A stretch of 64,000 nucleotides of DNA from N074bin45 sp039587475 (GTDB lineage Bacteria; Gemmatimonadota; Gemmatimonadetes; Gemmatimonadales; GWC2-71-9). The stretch's first letter is position 1. The number at the start of each line of letters is the position of its first letter. This document shows positions 8,294 to 17,450 of this stretch, in pieces. The notes below the pieces were generated by a model. The model was not told where the DNA came from. It saw only the letters and a program-made list of their open reading frames with translations, and made no database searches. Where the stretch lies: NCBI GenBank assembly GCA_039587475.1, contig JBDHIK010000007.1:9327-73326 (forward strand), in the 5' to 3' direction. The translations under genes were made by a program, and so were the position numbers.

Positions 8294-9790
8294 TCACCGT
8301 GCCGACGATTGCTCCATGTCGACCACGACACTGTCGATGTACTGCGTCATGGTGGTCCAGCCCAGGACGTGGTGGTTCGCCATGACCGAGAAGATCAACG
8401 GCGCGCCATCCGACTGCTCGATGTACCCCGTCAGCGTATTGACGCGCGAGATGCTGCCGGTCTTGGCCCGTACTCGACCCTCGAGCGGGGTGCCAAGGAA
8501 TCGGGCACTCAATGAGCCGGGTTGCCCAGACGACGGGAGTCCTGCGGCAAAGACCTCGAAATTCGGATGGGCGCGCATGTAGGCGAGCAGCGCGGCGAAC
8601 GCGGCCGGGGTCACCAGATTGGACCCCGACAGGCCGGAGCCGTCAGTCAGGCTGAATTGGGTAGAGTCGATACCGACCGAGTCGATCAGGAAGCGTCGTT
8701 CCACCTCGAGGCCGGCGTCCCACGAGCCGCCCTCGCCGAACTGTCTCCCGAGTTGCTTGAGCAACATCTCCGCAAACCAGTTCTGAGACGTGTTGAGGAT
8801 CGGGAAGATCCAATCCCGCAGGGGACGCGATTGGACCTCGGCCAGCGGACCCGAGGCGCGAGCATGGCGGTAGCGGAGCGAGTCGGTGGTCGAGAGCGTG
8901 GCTCCTGCCACGGCGATTCCCTGCTCGCCAAGGGCAGCGCGGAACGCCAGGGCGGTGAAGTGGTTCGGGTCCGGCAGCGCGAAGTACTCGGTGCGCTCCG
9001 AACTCCCCAGAGGGATGTCGCCTTCGGCCCAGATCGCGGTCGTCCCCTCGGTCCGGAAGAAGTCGATGGACCGCCGGGTCCCCTGCGCGCTGGTCCGGGC
9101 GCGGTTGTCGATCGACACGTCCCCGAAATCGGGCTCGAACGTGATCACAGGCGGAGCGTCGATGCCGGCTCCGGGCCCATAGGTGATGTCGATGGCGTTG
9201 TCGTTGAATCCCAGCGCCGAGACCGGTGCGGCGTACCACCAGTTCAGGTCGTACGTCTCCCACGCGGGGTGGACCAGGGTGGACTCGAAGTAGCTGCCGT
9301 CCCCCACGACGTTGCCGTTCACCAACCGGATGCCCCGAGCCGCGAGGTCGCCCGCCAGCTGTCGGAGAGGTTCGCTCGGGTCCTCCACACAGGCACCGGC
9401 GCGCGTGGTGTCGACGTCGTAGCACCTGCGACTGAAGGTGGGGTCCCCTCGCCCGTACAACACCAGATCGCCCTGCAGCACGCCTTCCACCACGGGTCCG
9501 GTGGCGTAGACGCTGGTGGCGACGGTCCAGTCGCCCGGCAAACGGGCCGCCGCCACGGCGGCGACGATGAGCTTGGTGTTGCTGGCCGGCATGAAGAGCC
9601 GCTCGGCATTCCGCCGGTACAGGACGTCACCATTCCCGTCGGTGAGGATCACGCCCCACAGATGCCGCTGGAACGGTGGGGTATCGAGCCGGGTATCCAG
9701 TCGGTCATCGACCGACTGGGCGGTGGTGGGAGCTGCGAGCAGGGCGGTCGCCAGCAGAAGCTGCGTCGTGCGGAGAAAGGGCCTGATCAT
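8294..9790 (-). CDS. dacB: D-alanyl-D-alanine carboxypeptidase/endopeptidase (PBP4, peptidase S13)
   Basis: 498 residues with a signal peptide (MIRPFLRTT then a hydrophobic run to TTAQS), so periplasmic. Catalytic motifs: SNTK (Ser70, Lys73 in MPASNTKL), the SGLSGSN region for the SxN element, and KTG in RAKTGS near the C terminus. A large insert lies between the first two motifs, as in class C low-molecular-weight PBPs. It trims or cleaves peptidoglycan cross-links. The ATG at 9790 is chosen because it begins the signal peptide; the open frame further upstream enters the divergent promoter region before tamA. Confidence 0.92.
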   Translation of the reverse strand: MIRPFLRTTQLLLATALLAAPTTAQSVDDRLDTRLDTPPFQRHLWGVILTDGNGDVLYRRNAERLFMPASNTKLIVAAVAAARLPGDWTVATSVYATGPVVEGVLQGDLVLYGRGDPTFSRRCYDVDTTRAGACVEDPSEPLRQLAGDLAARGIRLVNGNVVGDGSYFESTLVHPAWETYDLNWWYAAPVSALGFNDNAIDITYGPGAGIDAPPVITFEPDFGDVSIDNRARTSAQGTRRSIDFFRTEGTTAIWAEGDIPLGSSERTEYFALPDPNHFTALAFRAALGEQGIAVAGATLSTTDSLRYRHARASGPLAEVQSRPLRDWIFPILNTSQNWFAEMLLKQLGRQFGEGGSWDAGLEVERRFLIDSVGIDSTQFSLTDGSGLSGSNLVTPAAFAALLAYMRAHPNFEVFAAGLPSSGQPGSLSARFLGTPLEGRVRAKTGSISRVNTLTGYIEQSDGAPLIFSVMANHHVLGWTTMTQYIDSVVVDMEQSSAR

Positions 9791-9881
9791 TCGTCTATTC
9801 ACCAGGAAGGGTCGATGCGTGGACTGGGCGAGCCCGAAAAATACACGGATCAGGCCAGTCGGTGAGCCATAGACCAATTTT

Positions 9882-9910
9882 TTGACACTGTGGCGTAACC
9901 TGCTGAAAAT
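9882..9910 (+). promoter_or_regulatory. Candidate promoter for the tamA-tamB operon
   Basis: TTGACA (9882-9887), a 17-nt spacer, then GAAAAT (9905-9910) in the 233-nt divergent region between dacB and tamA. The -35 is consensus; the -10 matches four of six positions. The region 9870-9950 is distinctly A+T-richer than its surroundings. Minus-strand TATAAC near 9921 may serve dacB but has no convincing -35. Confidence 0.45.
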
Positions 9911-10023
9911 AGCCATGTTATAGCAATGGGCCAGAACACTATGTTGTTGCGTAATGGAACGAACATGCCGTCCCATCGCTATACAGTCATGGCGACGCCC
10001 GAATCCGTGGGACGGAGCGAAGA

Positions 10024-12147
10024 TTGACACGTTGGTCAGTGCTCGGGTTGGCGTTTGCCGGGTTCCTGGCGCCGACGCGTGCGGCGGCGCAGTTCCAGGA
10101 CCCACTCATCGTTCGTCAGCTCACGTTCGAAGGCAACACGGCGCTCGACGCCGAAACCATGCAGTCGTTCATCGCGACGACCAAGTCCAGTTTCTTCGCC
10201 ACCTGGATCGGGGTCCGCTGGATGGGGTTGGGCGCCAAGCGGCGGTTCAGTCAGCGTGACTTCGAGGCAGATGTCGAGCGGTTGAAGTTGCTGTACAAGA
10301 AGTCAGGGTACATGCAGGTCGAGGTGGACACCCTCGTCCGCCGCACCGAAGAGAATATCTACATCACGTTCGTGATCGAAGAAGGCCCACCGGTGCTCGT
10401 CGAGGAGCTGGTGATCACGGGGCTGGACACCTTGCCGGATCGACAGGCGCTGGTCCGTGACCTTCCCCTGCAGCTCGGGGACCCGTTCAACCGGTTTCTG
10501 TTACAGGCCACCAAGGACTCCGTCGTTCGGCGGTTGCAGAACAGGGGTTATCCCCAGGCGGATGCGTTCCTGAGCTACCGGCAGAGTGGAGACAACCTGA
10601 ACGCGTCCGTGGGTCTCGACGTGTACCCCGGGACCCGGAGCTATGTGGGCGACATTCGAGTCGAGGGTGCGGACCGTTTGTCCTCGGACATGGTGCGGTC
10701 GCTCCTGACGACGTCGAGTGGGGATCAGTTCTCGCGCGAGAACCTGTTTCGCAGCCAGCGGAACCTGTACCGTTCAGACCTGTTCCGGTATGTCGCGGTC
10801 GGGGTGGATACCCTGGCCTATGACTTCGACGGCGACAGCGTCCCCTTGGAGGTCCGGGTCATCGAGGGACGGTTCTACCGCGTCCGGGGCGGGATCGGGT
10901 ATGGAACGGACGACTGTGTCCGGCTGGGGGCGGGGCTCACCGTGCGGAACTTCCTGGGCGGAGGGCGCATCTTCGACCTGTCTGGAAGGCTGTCGAAGCT
11001 CGGCGTGGCGGAGCCGTTCACGGGCCTCGCGGACAACATCTGCCAGCAACTCGCCTTCGATCCGGCCACCGGCGAAGGCGACCCGTTTTCCCAGGAACTC
11101 AACTACAACCTCACGGCCGCGGTGCGCCGTCCGGCTTTCCTCTCACCAAAGAACACGGCTGCCGTGTCGCTCTTCGCCGAGCGCCGCAGCGCACCCAACG
11201 TGTATTTGCGGCAGGACTATGGGCTCAGCCTGAGCCTCGCCCGGATCACCTCGAGTCTGGTGGGCCTCGACCTGATCTACCGGTGGGAGAACGGGTTCAC
11301 CGAGGCCAGCGACGTCAACTTCTGCGCCTATTTTCGCGCCTGTACCCGGGAAGACATCGACGAACTCGGCAAACCTCAGGACCTGGCTACGCTCACCCTG
11401 CGCGGCACCATTCCGCGGGCCAACTCGCCGATCAATCCAACGCGTGGCTGGGTCGCGTCGGTTGAGGGGACCCTGAGCTCGCAGATCCTTGGCTCGTCGC
11501 CGCTGCAGGAATTCGTCCGCTTCATCGGCGACGTCGCCTGGTACCGGCCCATCCGCCGGGGCTACATCCTCAGCTGGCGACTGCGCGGCGGCGTGTTGTT
11601 TGCCCCCCGTATTACGCTCGACTCGGGGACCGACTCCTATGTGCCCCCCGATCAGCGTTTCTATGCGGGCGGCCCCAACGACGTGCGCGGCTTCTTTCGC
11701 AACGAGTTGGGGCCGGTGGTGTACGTCGTTGACTCGGCCTCGGTGGTGGATACCAGCGGGATGATCGACCAGGCGGCCCTGCAGAACGCCGAGGTCGAGG
11801 CCGTGGGCGGGAACATGATGGCGGTGGGCAATGTGGAGCTGCGCATCCCCACCGGGATCTCCAACCGCATTCGCCTGGCCTTCTTCGTCGACGCCGGCTC
11901 CGTCTGGGTGCGCGAGCCCGAGGCCAACGCGCCTTTCCGGATCCGTATCACGCCGGGCATGGGGCTGAGGTTCAACACGCCACTCGGACCGGCTCGGGCG
12001 GACATCGCCTACAATCCCTACGACTTCCCTCCGGGCCCGCTGCTGGGGACCACCCCCAGCGGGGACCTCACCCTGCTGTCGGACAACTTCCAGCGAGGCC
12101 GGCGCCGCGGCTACACGATCCATATCTCCGTGGGGCAACCCTTCTGA
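10024..12147 (+). CDS. tamA: TamA-like Omp85 outer-membrane protein (three POTRA domains plus 16-strand-type barrel)
   Basis: 707 residues from a TTG start with GGAG a few nt upstream; a signal peptide ends near AAAQ. Three POTRA-like repeats are visible: about residues 28-125 (IVRQLTFEGNTALD), 125-205 (VEELVITGLDTLP) and 206-285 (VGDIRVEGADRLS). A beta-barrel then runs to a C-terminal Phe. VRGF in GGPNDVRGFF, near residue 550, is the conserved L6 motif of the Omp85 family. BamA usually has five POTRAs; three, with tamB starting on the last base of the stop codon, favours TamA. The pair is thought to insert selected outer-membrane proteins or move phospholipid. A BamA assignment is the main alternative. 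Confidence 0.85.
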   Translation: MTRWSVLGLAFAGFLAPTRAAAQFQDPLIVRQLTFEGNTALDAETMQSFIATTKSSFFATWIGVRWMGLGAKRRFSQRDFEADVERLKLLYKKSGYMQVEVDTLVRRTEENIYITFVIEEGPPVLVEELVITGLDTLPDRQALVRDLPLQLGDPFNRFLLQATKDSVVRRLQNRGYPQADAFLSYRQSGDNLNASVGLDVYPGTRSYVGDIRVEGADRLSSDMVRSLLTTSSGDQFSRENLFRSQRNLYRSDLFRYVAVGVDTLAYDFDGDSVPLEVRVIEGRFYRVRGGIGYGTDDCVRLGAGLTVRNFLGGGRIFDLSGRLSKLGVAEPFTGLADNICQQLAFDPATGEGDPFSQELNYNLTAAVRRPAFLSPKNTAAVSLFAERRSAPNVYLRQDYGLSLSLARITSSLVGLDLIYRWENGFTEASDVNFCAYFRACTREDIDELGKPQDLATLTLRGTIPRANSPINPTRGWVASVEGTLSSQILGSSPLQEFVRFIGDVAWYRPIRRGYILSWRLRGGVLFAPRITLDSGTDSYVPPDQRFYAGGPNDVRGFFRNELGPVVYVVDSASVVDTSGMIDQAALQNAEVEAVGGNMMAVGNVELRIPTGISNRIRLAFFVDAGSVWVREPEANAPFRIRITPGMGLRFNTPLGPARADIAYNPYDFPPGPLLGTTPSGDLTLLSDNFQRGRRRGYTIHISVGQPF

Positions 12148-15100
12148 TGCGGCGGGTCATCGCCCACGCGGTGTTCGTGACTCTCCTCAGTACGCTGGCG
12201 ACCATCATCGGCGTGGTCAGTTCCATGACGGCGACCCGGCCGGGCCGGCACTTGCTGGCCAGGATCGCCTCCGAAGAACTGGCTGGAGTGATCCGCGGTC
12301 ACTTGACGGTGCGGGAAATCTCCGGGAGCTTCCTCGGTGGTCTCGTCCTCGATGACGTGGTGATTCGGGATACCCTGGGTGGGCATCTGGCGACGATTCC
12401 GACGGTGGAAGTGACGTACCGGCTGCCCCTGCTGCTGGCGGGGCAGGTCGTCCTCAACAGTGTTCGCCTGGAATCGCCGGACGTCGAACTCCGGGTGCTC
12501 CCGTCCGGGCGTCTCAACCTCAAGGAGGTCTTCCGCCTGGGTGAGGGAAGCGGCACGGGACCTTCACCGTTGATTCAGTTCCGGAACGTCCGCATCAACG
12601 ATGGCCGAGTCCGCGTCGAAACCCGGTGGACACCGAACGACACGGTCACGACGGCTGCCGGGGTGCGCGCCGCGCTGGCGCGTGAGCGGGCCAAGCTGGG
12701 CCGGGTGATCGAGGAGACTTCGGACGGGTTTCTGAAGGTCGTTACCATCGAGGCGCTCACGGCGCGCTTGCGCCAGGTCACCGCGAGCAGTCCGGACGGA
12801 CAGCCGCTGACCATCGACATAGACAGTCTCCACGCCAACATCAGCGACCCGCAGGTGTCCTTCCGCCACGCCATCGGGCGTGTCCAGGTGCCTGGGGACA
12901 GCCTGATCTTTTCGCTTGACCATGCCGCCCTGCCGCGATCCGAAGTTCTCGGTGGTGGGGTCGTCGTCTTCCGGGAAGGGACGGAGTTTTTCGATTTCAC
13001 CCTCGTGTCGTCCCGCGCCGCACTGTGGGATTTTCTCTGGGTGTCCACGGATTTTCCGGATATGGCGGGCGCGACCCTGTTTGCCGCCCGGACCGAGTCG
13101 ACGGACCGGGCCGCCTTCGTGCTCCGCGATCTGTCCCTGACGGGGCCCGATGGCAGCCGCTTGGAAGGTGATATCACCGTCGTCCAGGACGACCGTCGTG
13201 GCCTTGGGTTCCGGGATGTCGACGTCACGACCGAGCGAGTCGATCTCGACGCCATCCGTCCGTTCCTCGATACCATCCCGTTTTACGGGACGGTCACCGG
13301 CCGGACGACCATGGACGGCCATTTTGATGCCCTGGCCATCGGTGCCGACTGGGTGTTCGTGGATACGACGAACGACAGTCTCCCGGTCAGCGTGGTGCTC
13401 GCGGACGGAGTCATTCACGTCGACGATACTCTCGGGTTGGTGTTCGACAGCGTGGACGTGGTCGATACCGATATCGATCTTCGCACCGTCCGACGCCTGG
13501 CGCCCGCGGTCATACTCGAGGGCCGGTTGGAAGCCGACGGTGTGCTGCGCGGTCCACTCCGCAACGCGGCGCTCACCGGCAACCTGCTGCACCGGGACGG
13601 GGACGGTCCTGAAAGCATCGCCCGAGGGTTCTTCCGCCTGGACACCCGGCGCGACACTCTGGCCATCGATGTCAACGCCACGCTCGACCCACTCGATTTC
13701 GAGGGCATCCGCCGCGGCTTTCCCGGCCTCGAGAGCCGGGGCCGCTTGCAGGGACATGTGGCGATGGTCGGTCCCGTGACCGCCGTGGTCATCGACGCGG
13801 AGGTCACGGGGGATCTCGGCGCGGTCTCGATCCAGGGCACCGCGTCCCTGCTGCCGGAAGCCCTGGGCGGCGCGCCCGTGACGGCGGTATTCACCGACCT
13901 CGACCTTGCCAGTTTGCTCGGAACGGTCCATTCCACTCGGCTCAACGGCACGGCGACCCTCGACGGACAATTCGATGCCGTGTCCGGTCCCGCAGGGGGG
14001 CTGTCGGCCCGTCTGACGGGGAGCACGGTGCGCGAGTTCCCATTCGACACCCTGATGCTCGACGTCGGGGTCACCGATGATGACGTGATCGTGCTGGATA
14101 CTCTCCATGCCGAATGGCACAGCGGGGGCCTGGGTGGCAGCGGGACGCTGGGATGGCGCTCGCCAGCCACCGGGACCATGGCCTTCACGCTGGGGACAGA
14201 CAGTCTCGGCGTGCTCGACACGATGGTCGTCAACGCCCTTGGACTGGAGCGCGATACCATTGCCTGGCGCGATCTGGACGGATTGCTCGAGGCACGGCTG
14301 GATCTGACGGGTGCCGTCGACGCCCTCGGAGCCATTGGCCGGGTGACCATGCTCGATGTGGCGCTCGGCCAGGCGCAGGTCGACATCGTCCGCGGCACCG
14401 TCGTGTGGTCCGGCGGGGACGAAGAGTCGCTTTCCATCACGGCCCGGATGGACACTGTGCGCATCGCCACCTATGACTTTCCCGCCGTCACCGTCGCGCT
14501 TCAGGGCCGGAGGGATTCGCTCGCGTGGGGTGGCACTGTCGGGATGGGACATGGGACGGAGGTGACGGTTCGGGGCCGGCGCATGGTCGAGCCAGGGCTC
14601 GAGGTGTGGCGCATCGACACCGTGGCGGCCTATCTCATCGACAAGAGCTGGGACATGCAGGTGCCGTCCGTGGTCACGCTCACGGACAGCGCGGTCACCT
14701 TCACCGGCGCCAATCTGGCCGCGCGGGATGGATCGGGTTTCGTCCGCATCACGCCGTTCGGGAGCGGTGACGAGTTCGAACTGGAGGCGCTCGGGGTGGG
14801 CATTCGCGATCTGTACGGGGTCCTGCAGCGAGACACGACCAATGTCGGCGGGTCCCTGGCGGCCAACCTCATCCTTGGCGGCACACGCGAAGCGCCGCAG
14901 ATCACCGGTACGGTCCAGGTCGCGGACGCGACGCTGACCGATTTCCGTGCGCCGCTGGGGCGCGCCGTCATTCGCTATCGGGATCGCACCCTCGACGCCG
15001 CCATGCTGTTGTGGCGCACCGGGCAACCGGTGCTTCGGGTGGACGCGCAGCTGCCGGTGGATCTGGCCCTGGCCCGTGTTGCGGATCGTCGAATCGACCA

Positions 15101-16550
15101 ACCGCTCTACGTTCGGATGGTGGCGGACAGTGTGGACCTCGGTGTGTTCGACGCCTTCACCGCCAGTGTCGACGACCTGCGCGGTCTCATGGTGGCCGAC
15201 GTGCAGATCCAGGGCACCTGGGACGAGCCCAGCTTGTCGGGCTTCATCGACATCGCGGATGCTCGCGGGCAGATCGAAGGCCTCGGGGTCGAATTCCGCA
15301 ACGTCGTGAGTCGCGCCCATCTGGTGGGTGACTCGATTCTCATTGATACCCTCGGCGTTCAGGGCGCCGATGGTGGCGGGATGGACGTCACGGGGTGGGT
15401 CAGGATGGAGGCCTTGGCGTCCCCGATTCTGAACCTCGATATCGTGGCCCAGGACCTTCTGGTCATCGACGCTCCGGAGTTCCTGACGTTGGCTGCGTCC
15501 GGGCGGCTCCACCTCGAGGGGCCATTGGCACAGCCCGTCCTGACCGGATCGGGGTCGGCCAATCGTGGGGTGCTCTACTTCGCCGATCTCGTCAACAAGC
15601 AGGTGCTCAATCTGGAAGACCCTGACAATACCGGGTTGGTGGACCTGTCCTACATTCGCGAGCGTCGTTTGGGTTCACGCTTCCAGAATCGGTTCATTGA
15701 CTCCCTGCGGATCGTCGACCTGGATCTCGATGTGCAGGATGAGTTCTATCTCCGGTCGAATGAGGCGAACATCCTGTTGGAGGGTGACCTGCGGGTGAAC
15801 AAGGCGTTCCGGGAGTACCGTCTGGCCGGAGAGCTGAGAACGATTCGCGGGCGCTACCAGCTCCGCATCGGAATCGTCACCCGGAGCTTCGAGGTGCAAC
15901 GGGGCACCGTTCGCTATTTCGGGACGCCCGATCTCGATGCGCAACTGGATATCACGGCAGAGCATCGCATCAATCCAGTCGATCGCAGCGATCCGATCAC
16001 GGTGGTGGCGACCATTACCGGCACCATGCGCAGTCCCCGTCTGCAACTCACCAACCGGGACGGACCCCCGATCTCCCAATCGGACCTGGTGTCGTACCTG
16101 ATGTTCGGCAAGCCGGCGTTCGACCTGAGTGGCGGCCAGAACCAGACGAGCGAAGAGGGCGCACTGGCGTGGGGCCTGACCGCGCTCTCGTCAGCCCTGT
16201 CATCCGAGGTGGAGCGGACCCTCATCTCCGACATCGGTCTTCCGATCGACTACCTGCAAATCCGGCCGGGTTCGACCCCGATCGCAGGGAGTTCCGTGAC
16301 CTCGACCCGCATCTCGGCTGGGTGGACGCTGACGCCCCGGTTGTTCATCACCCTCAGTGCCGGATTCTGCCCCAACGATCAGCTCCTCAACTACAAGGCG
16401 CTCGGGGCCAGTCTCGAATGGCGCTTCTCCCGGCAATGGCGCTCTTCGGTGAGTCTGGCGCCGTCGGAGGCGTGTGAGCTTTCGCCCTCGGCCATCCGAC
16501 CGACGCGCTATCAGATCGGTGTCGACCTGTTGTGGGAGCGTGAGTTCTGA
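12147..16550 (+). CDS. tamB: TamB-like AsmA/DUF490 inner-membrane-anchored translocation protein
   Basis: 1467 residues. One N-terminal signal-anchor helix (residues 5-27) is followed by a very long, repetitive beta-rich region typical of bridge-like lipid-transfer (AsmA/TamB) proteins, and a C-terminal DUF490 domain. That domain includes LVSYLMFGKPAFDLS, an IGLPIDYLQIRPG segment and a final aromatic-rich strand ending in Phe. It overlaps tamA by one base (TGATG) and the next gene by one base, so the three are translationally coupled. The protein is expected to span the periplasm and dock on TamA. Roles in phospholipid transport and autotransporter assembly are known for the family. Confidence 0.9.
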   Translation: MRRVIAHAVFVTLLSTLATIIGVVSSMTATRPGRHLLARIASEELAGVIRGHLTVREISGSFLGGLVLDDVVIRDTLGGHLATIPTVEVTYRLPLLLAGQVVLNSVRLESPDVELRVLPSGRLNLKEVFRLGEGSGTGPSPLIQFRNVRINDGRVRVETRWTPNDTVTTAAGVRAALARERAKLGRVIEETSDGFLKVVTIEALTARLRQVTASSPDGQPLTIDIDSLHANISDPQVSFRHAIGRVQVPGDSLIFSLDHAALPRSEVLGGGVVVFREGTEFFDFTLVSSRAALWDFLWVSTDFPDMAGATLFAARTESTDRAAFVLRDLSLTGPDGSRLEGDITVVQDDRRGLGFRDVDVTTERVDLDAIRPFLDTIPFYGTVTGRTTMDGHFDALAIGADWVFVDTTNDSLPVSVVLADGVIHVDDTLGLVFDSVDVVDTDIDLRTVRRLAPAVILEGRLEADGVLRGPLRNAALTGNLLHRDGDGPESIARGFFRLDTRRDTLAIDVNATLDPLDFEGIRRGFPGLESRGRLQGHVAMVGPVTAVVIDAEVTGDLGAVSIQGTASLLPEALGGAPVTAVFTDLDLASLLGTVHSTRLNGTATLDGQFDAVSGPAGGLSARLTGSTVREFPFDTLMLDVGVTDDDVIVLDTLHAEWHSGGLGGSGTLGWRSPATGTMAFTLGTDSLGVLDTMVVNALGLERDTIAWRDLDGLLEARLDLTGAVDALGAIGRVTMLDVALGQAQVDIVRGTVVWSGGDEESLSITARMDTVRIATYDFPAVTVALQGRRDSLAWGGTVGMGHGTEVTVRGRRMVEPGLEVWRIDTVAAYLIDKSWDMQVPSVVTLTDSAVTFTGANLAARDGSGFVRITPFGSGDEFELEALGVGIRDLYGVLQRDTTNVGGSLAANLILGGTREAPQITGTVQVADATLTDFRAPLGRAVIRYRDRTLDAAMLLWRTGQPVLRVDAQLPVDLALARVADRRIDQPLYVRMVADSVDLGVFDAFTASVDDLRGLMVADVQIQGTWDEPSLSGFIDIADARGQIEGLGVEFRNVVSRAHLVGDSILIDTLGVQGADGGGMDVTGWVRMEALASPILNLDIVAQDLLVIDAPEFLTLAASGRLHLEGPLAQPVLTGSGSANRGVLYFADLVNKQVLNLEDPDNTGLVDLSYIRERRLGSRFQNRFIDSLRIVDLDLDVQDEFYLRSNEANILLEGDLRVNKAFREYRLAGELRTIRGRYQLRIGIVTRSFEVQRGTVRYFGTPDLDAQLDITAEHRINPVDRSDPITVVATITGTMRSPRLQLTNRDGPPISQSDLVSYLMFGKPAFDLSGGQNQTSEEGALAWGLTALSSALSSEVERTLISDIGLPIDYLQIRPGSTPIAGSSVTSTRISAGWTLTPRLFITLSAGFCPNDQLLNYKALGASLEWRFSRQWRSSVSLAPSEACELSPSAIRPTRYQIGVDLLWEREF

Positions 16551-17446
16551 TGGCCCGCGCCGTCCTCATCACCAACCCCGCGGCCGCCCGTACCCGGCCC
16601 GACACCGTCGACGTCGTGGTGGACACGTTGCGACGTGGCGGCTGGTCCCTCGATGTGCGCGCCACCGGCGGGCCCGGGGATGCCCGGCAGTTCGCCTCCG
16701 AGGCGGTGGCGGATGGGGTCGACTGCGTGGCGGTCCTTGGCGGCGACGGCACGACGATGCAGGCGGCCTCCGCCATGGTCGGGACCGACGTGGCGTTGGG
16801 GTTGATTCCCGGCGGCACCGGCAATCTGCTGGCGGGGAACCTCCGGGTGCCGGGAGCGGCGGCCCGGGCGGCCGCGACGATCCTTGGTGGACGGACGCGG
16901 TGCATCGACCTCGGGCGGATGGAATGCCAGGATGAGGTCCATTTCTTTGCCGTGGCGTGCGGTGCGGGGTTCGACGCCCGGGTCATGATCGAGACACCCT
17001 CTGATCTCAAGCATCGTTGGGGGATGGGCGCCTACGTCGCCACGATCTTCCGGTTGCTCGACCAGCTGAAGAGCGCCACCCACCAGATCACCGTGGATGG
17101 GAAGGAATACGAAGCCCACGCGGCCCTGGTCATCGTGGCCAACTGCGCGGAGGTGGTGCCGCCGTTCATCAAGTTCCGCCACGGCATCTCACCGGAAGAC
17201 GGCGTGCTGGACATCATCGTCGTTCGGGCCGACTCATTGAGCCAGAGCGTCCTTGCCGTGTGGGACTTGCTGCGGTATGGCACCGATGACCCCACCAGCG
17301 CTGGCTACGTCGGCTATGCCCGCGGCACGTCGATCCAAGTGCGATCCACTCCTGAACAACCGGTCCAGCTGGATGGTGATGCGGGAGGGCGGACGCCCTT
17401 CTCCGTCCAGGTGGTGCCCCGCGCCATTCGCGTGTTCACCCCATGA
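16550..17446 (+). CDS. YegS/DgkB-type lipid kinase (diacylglycerol kinase catalytic fold)
   Basis: 298 residues. N-terminal LITNPAAAR and the nucleotide-binding GGDGT at residues 64-68 are followed by LIPGGTGNLLA and a C-terminal beta-sandwich region with PEDGVLDIIVV and a VQLDGDAGG motif. The family phosphorylates diacylglycerol or related lipids with ATP at the cytoplasmic face of the membrane. Placement directly after tamB, with a TGATG overlap, suggests it handles lipid intermediates linked to envelope lipid traffic, but the substrate is not visible. Four bases separate it from the histidine kinase gene. Confidence 0.9.
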   Translation: MARAVLITNPAAARTRPDTVDVVVDTLRRGGWSLDVRATGGPGDARQFASEAVADGVDCVAVLGGDGTTMQAASAMVGTDVALGLIPGGTGNLLAGNLRVPGAAARAAATILGGRTRCIDLGRMECQDEVHFFAVACGAGFDARVMIETPSDLKHRWGMGAYVATIFRLLDQLKSATHQITVDGKEYEAHAALVIVANCAEVVPPFIKFRHGISPEDGVLDIIVVRADSLSQSVLAVWDLLRYGTDDPTSAGYVGYARGTSIQVRSTPEQPVQLDGDAGGRTPFSVQVVPRAIRVFTP

Positions 17447-17450
17447 GACC

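Noticed and set aside
12564..15512. 982-codon open frame on the minus strand
   Set aside because: It is wholly antisense to tamB, has no family motif, and arises from G+C-rich codon bias; tamB is clearly coding.
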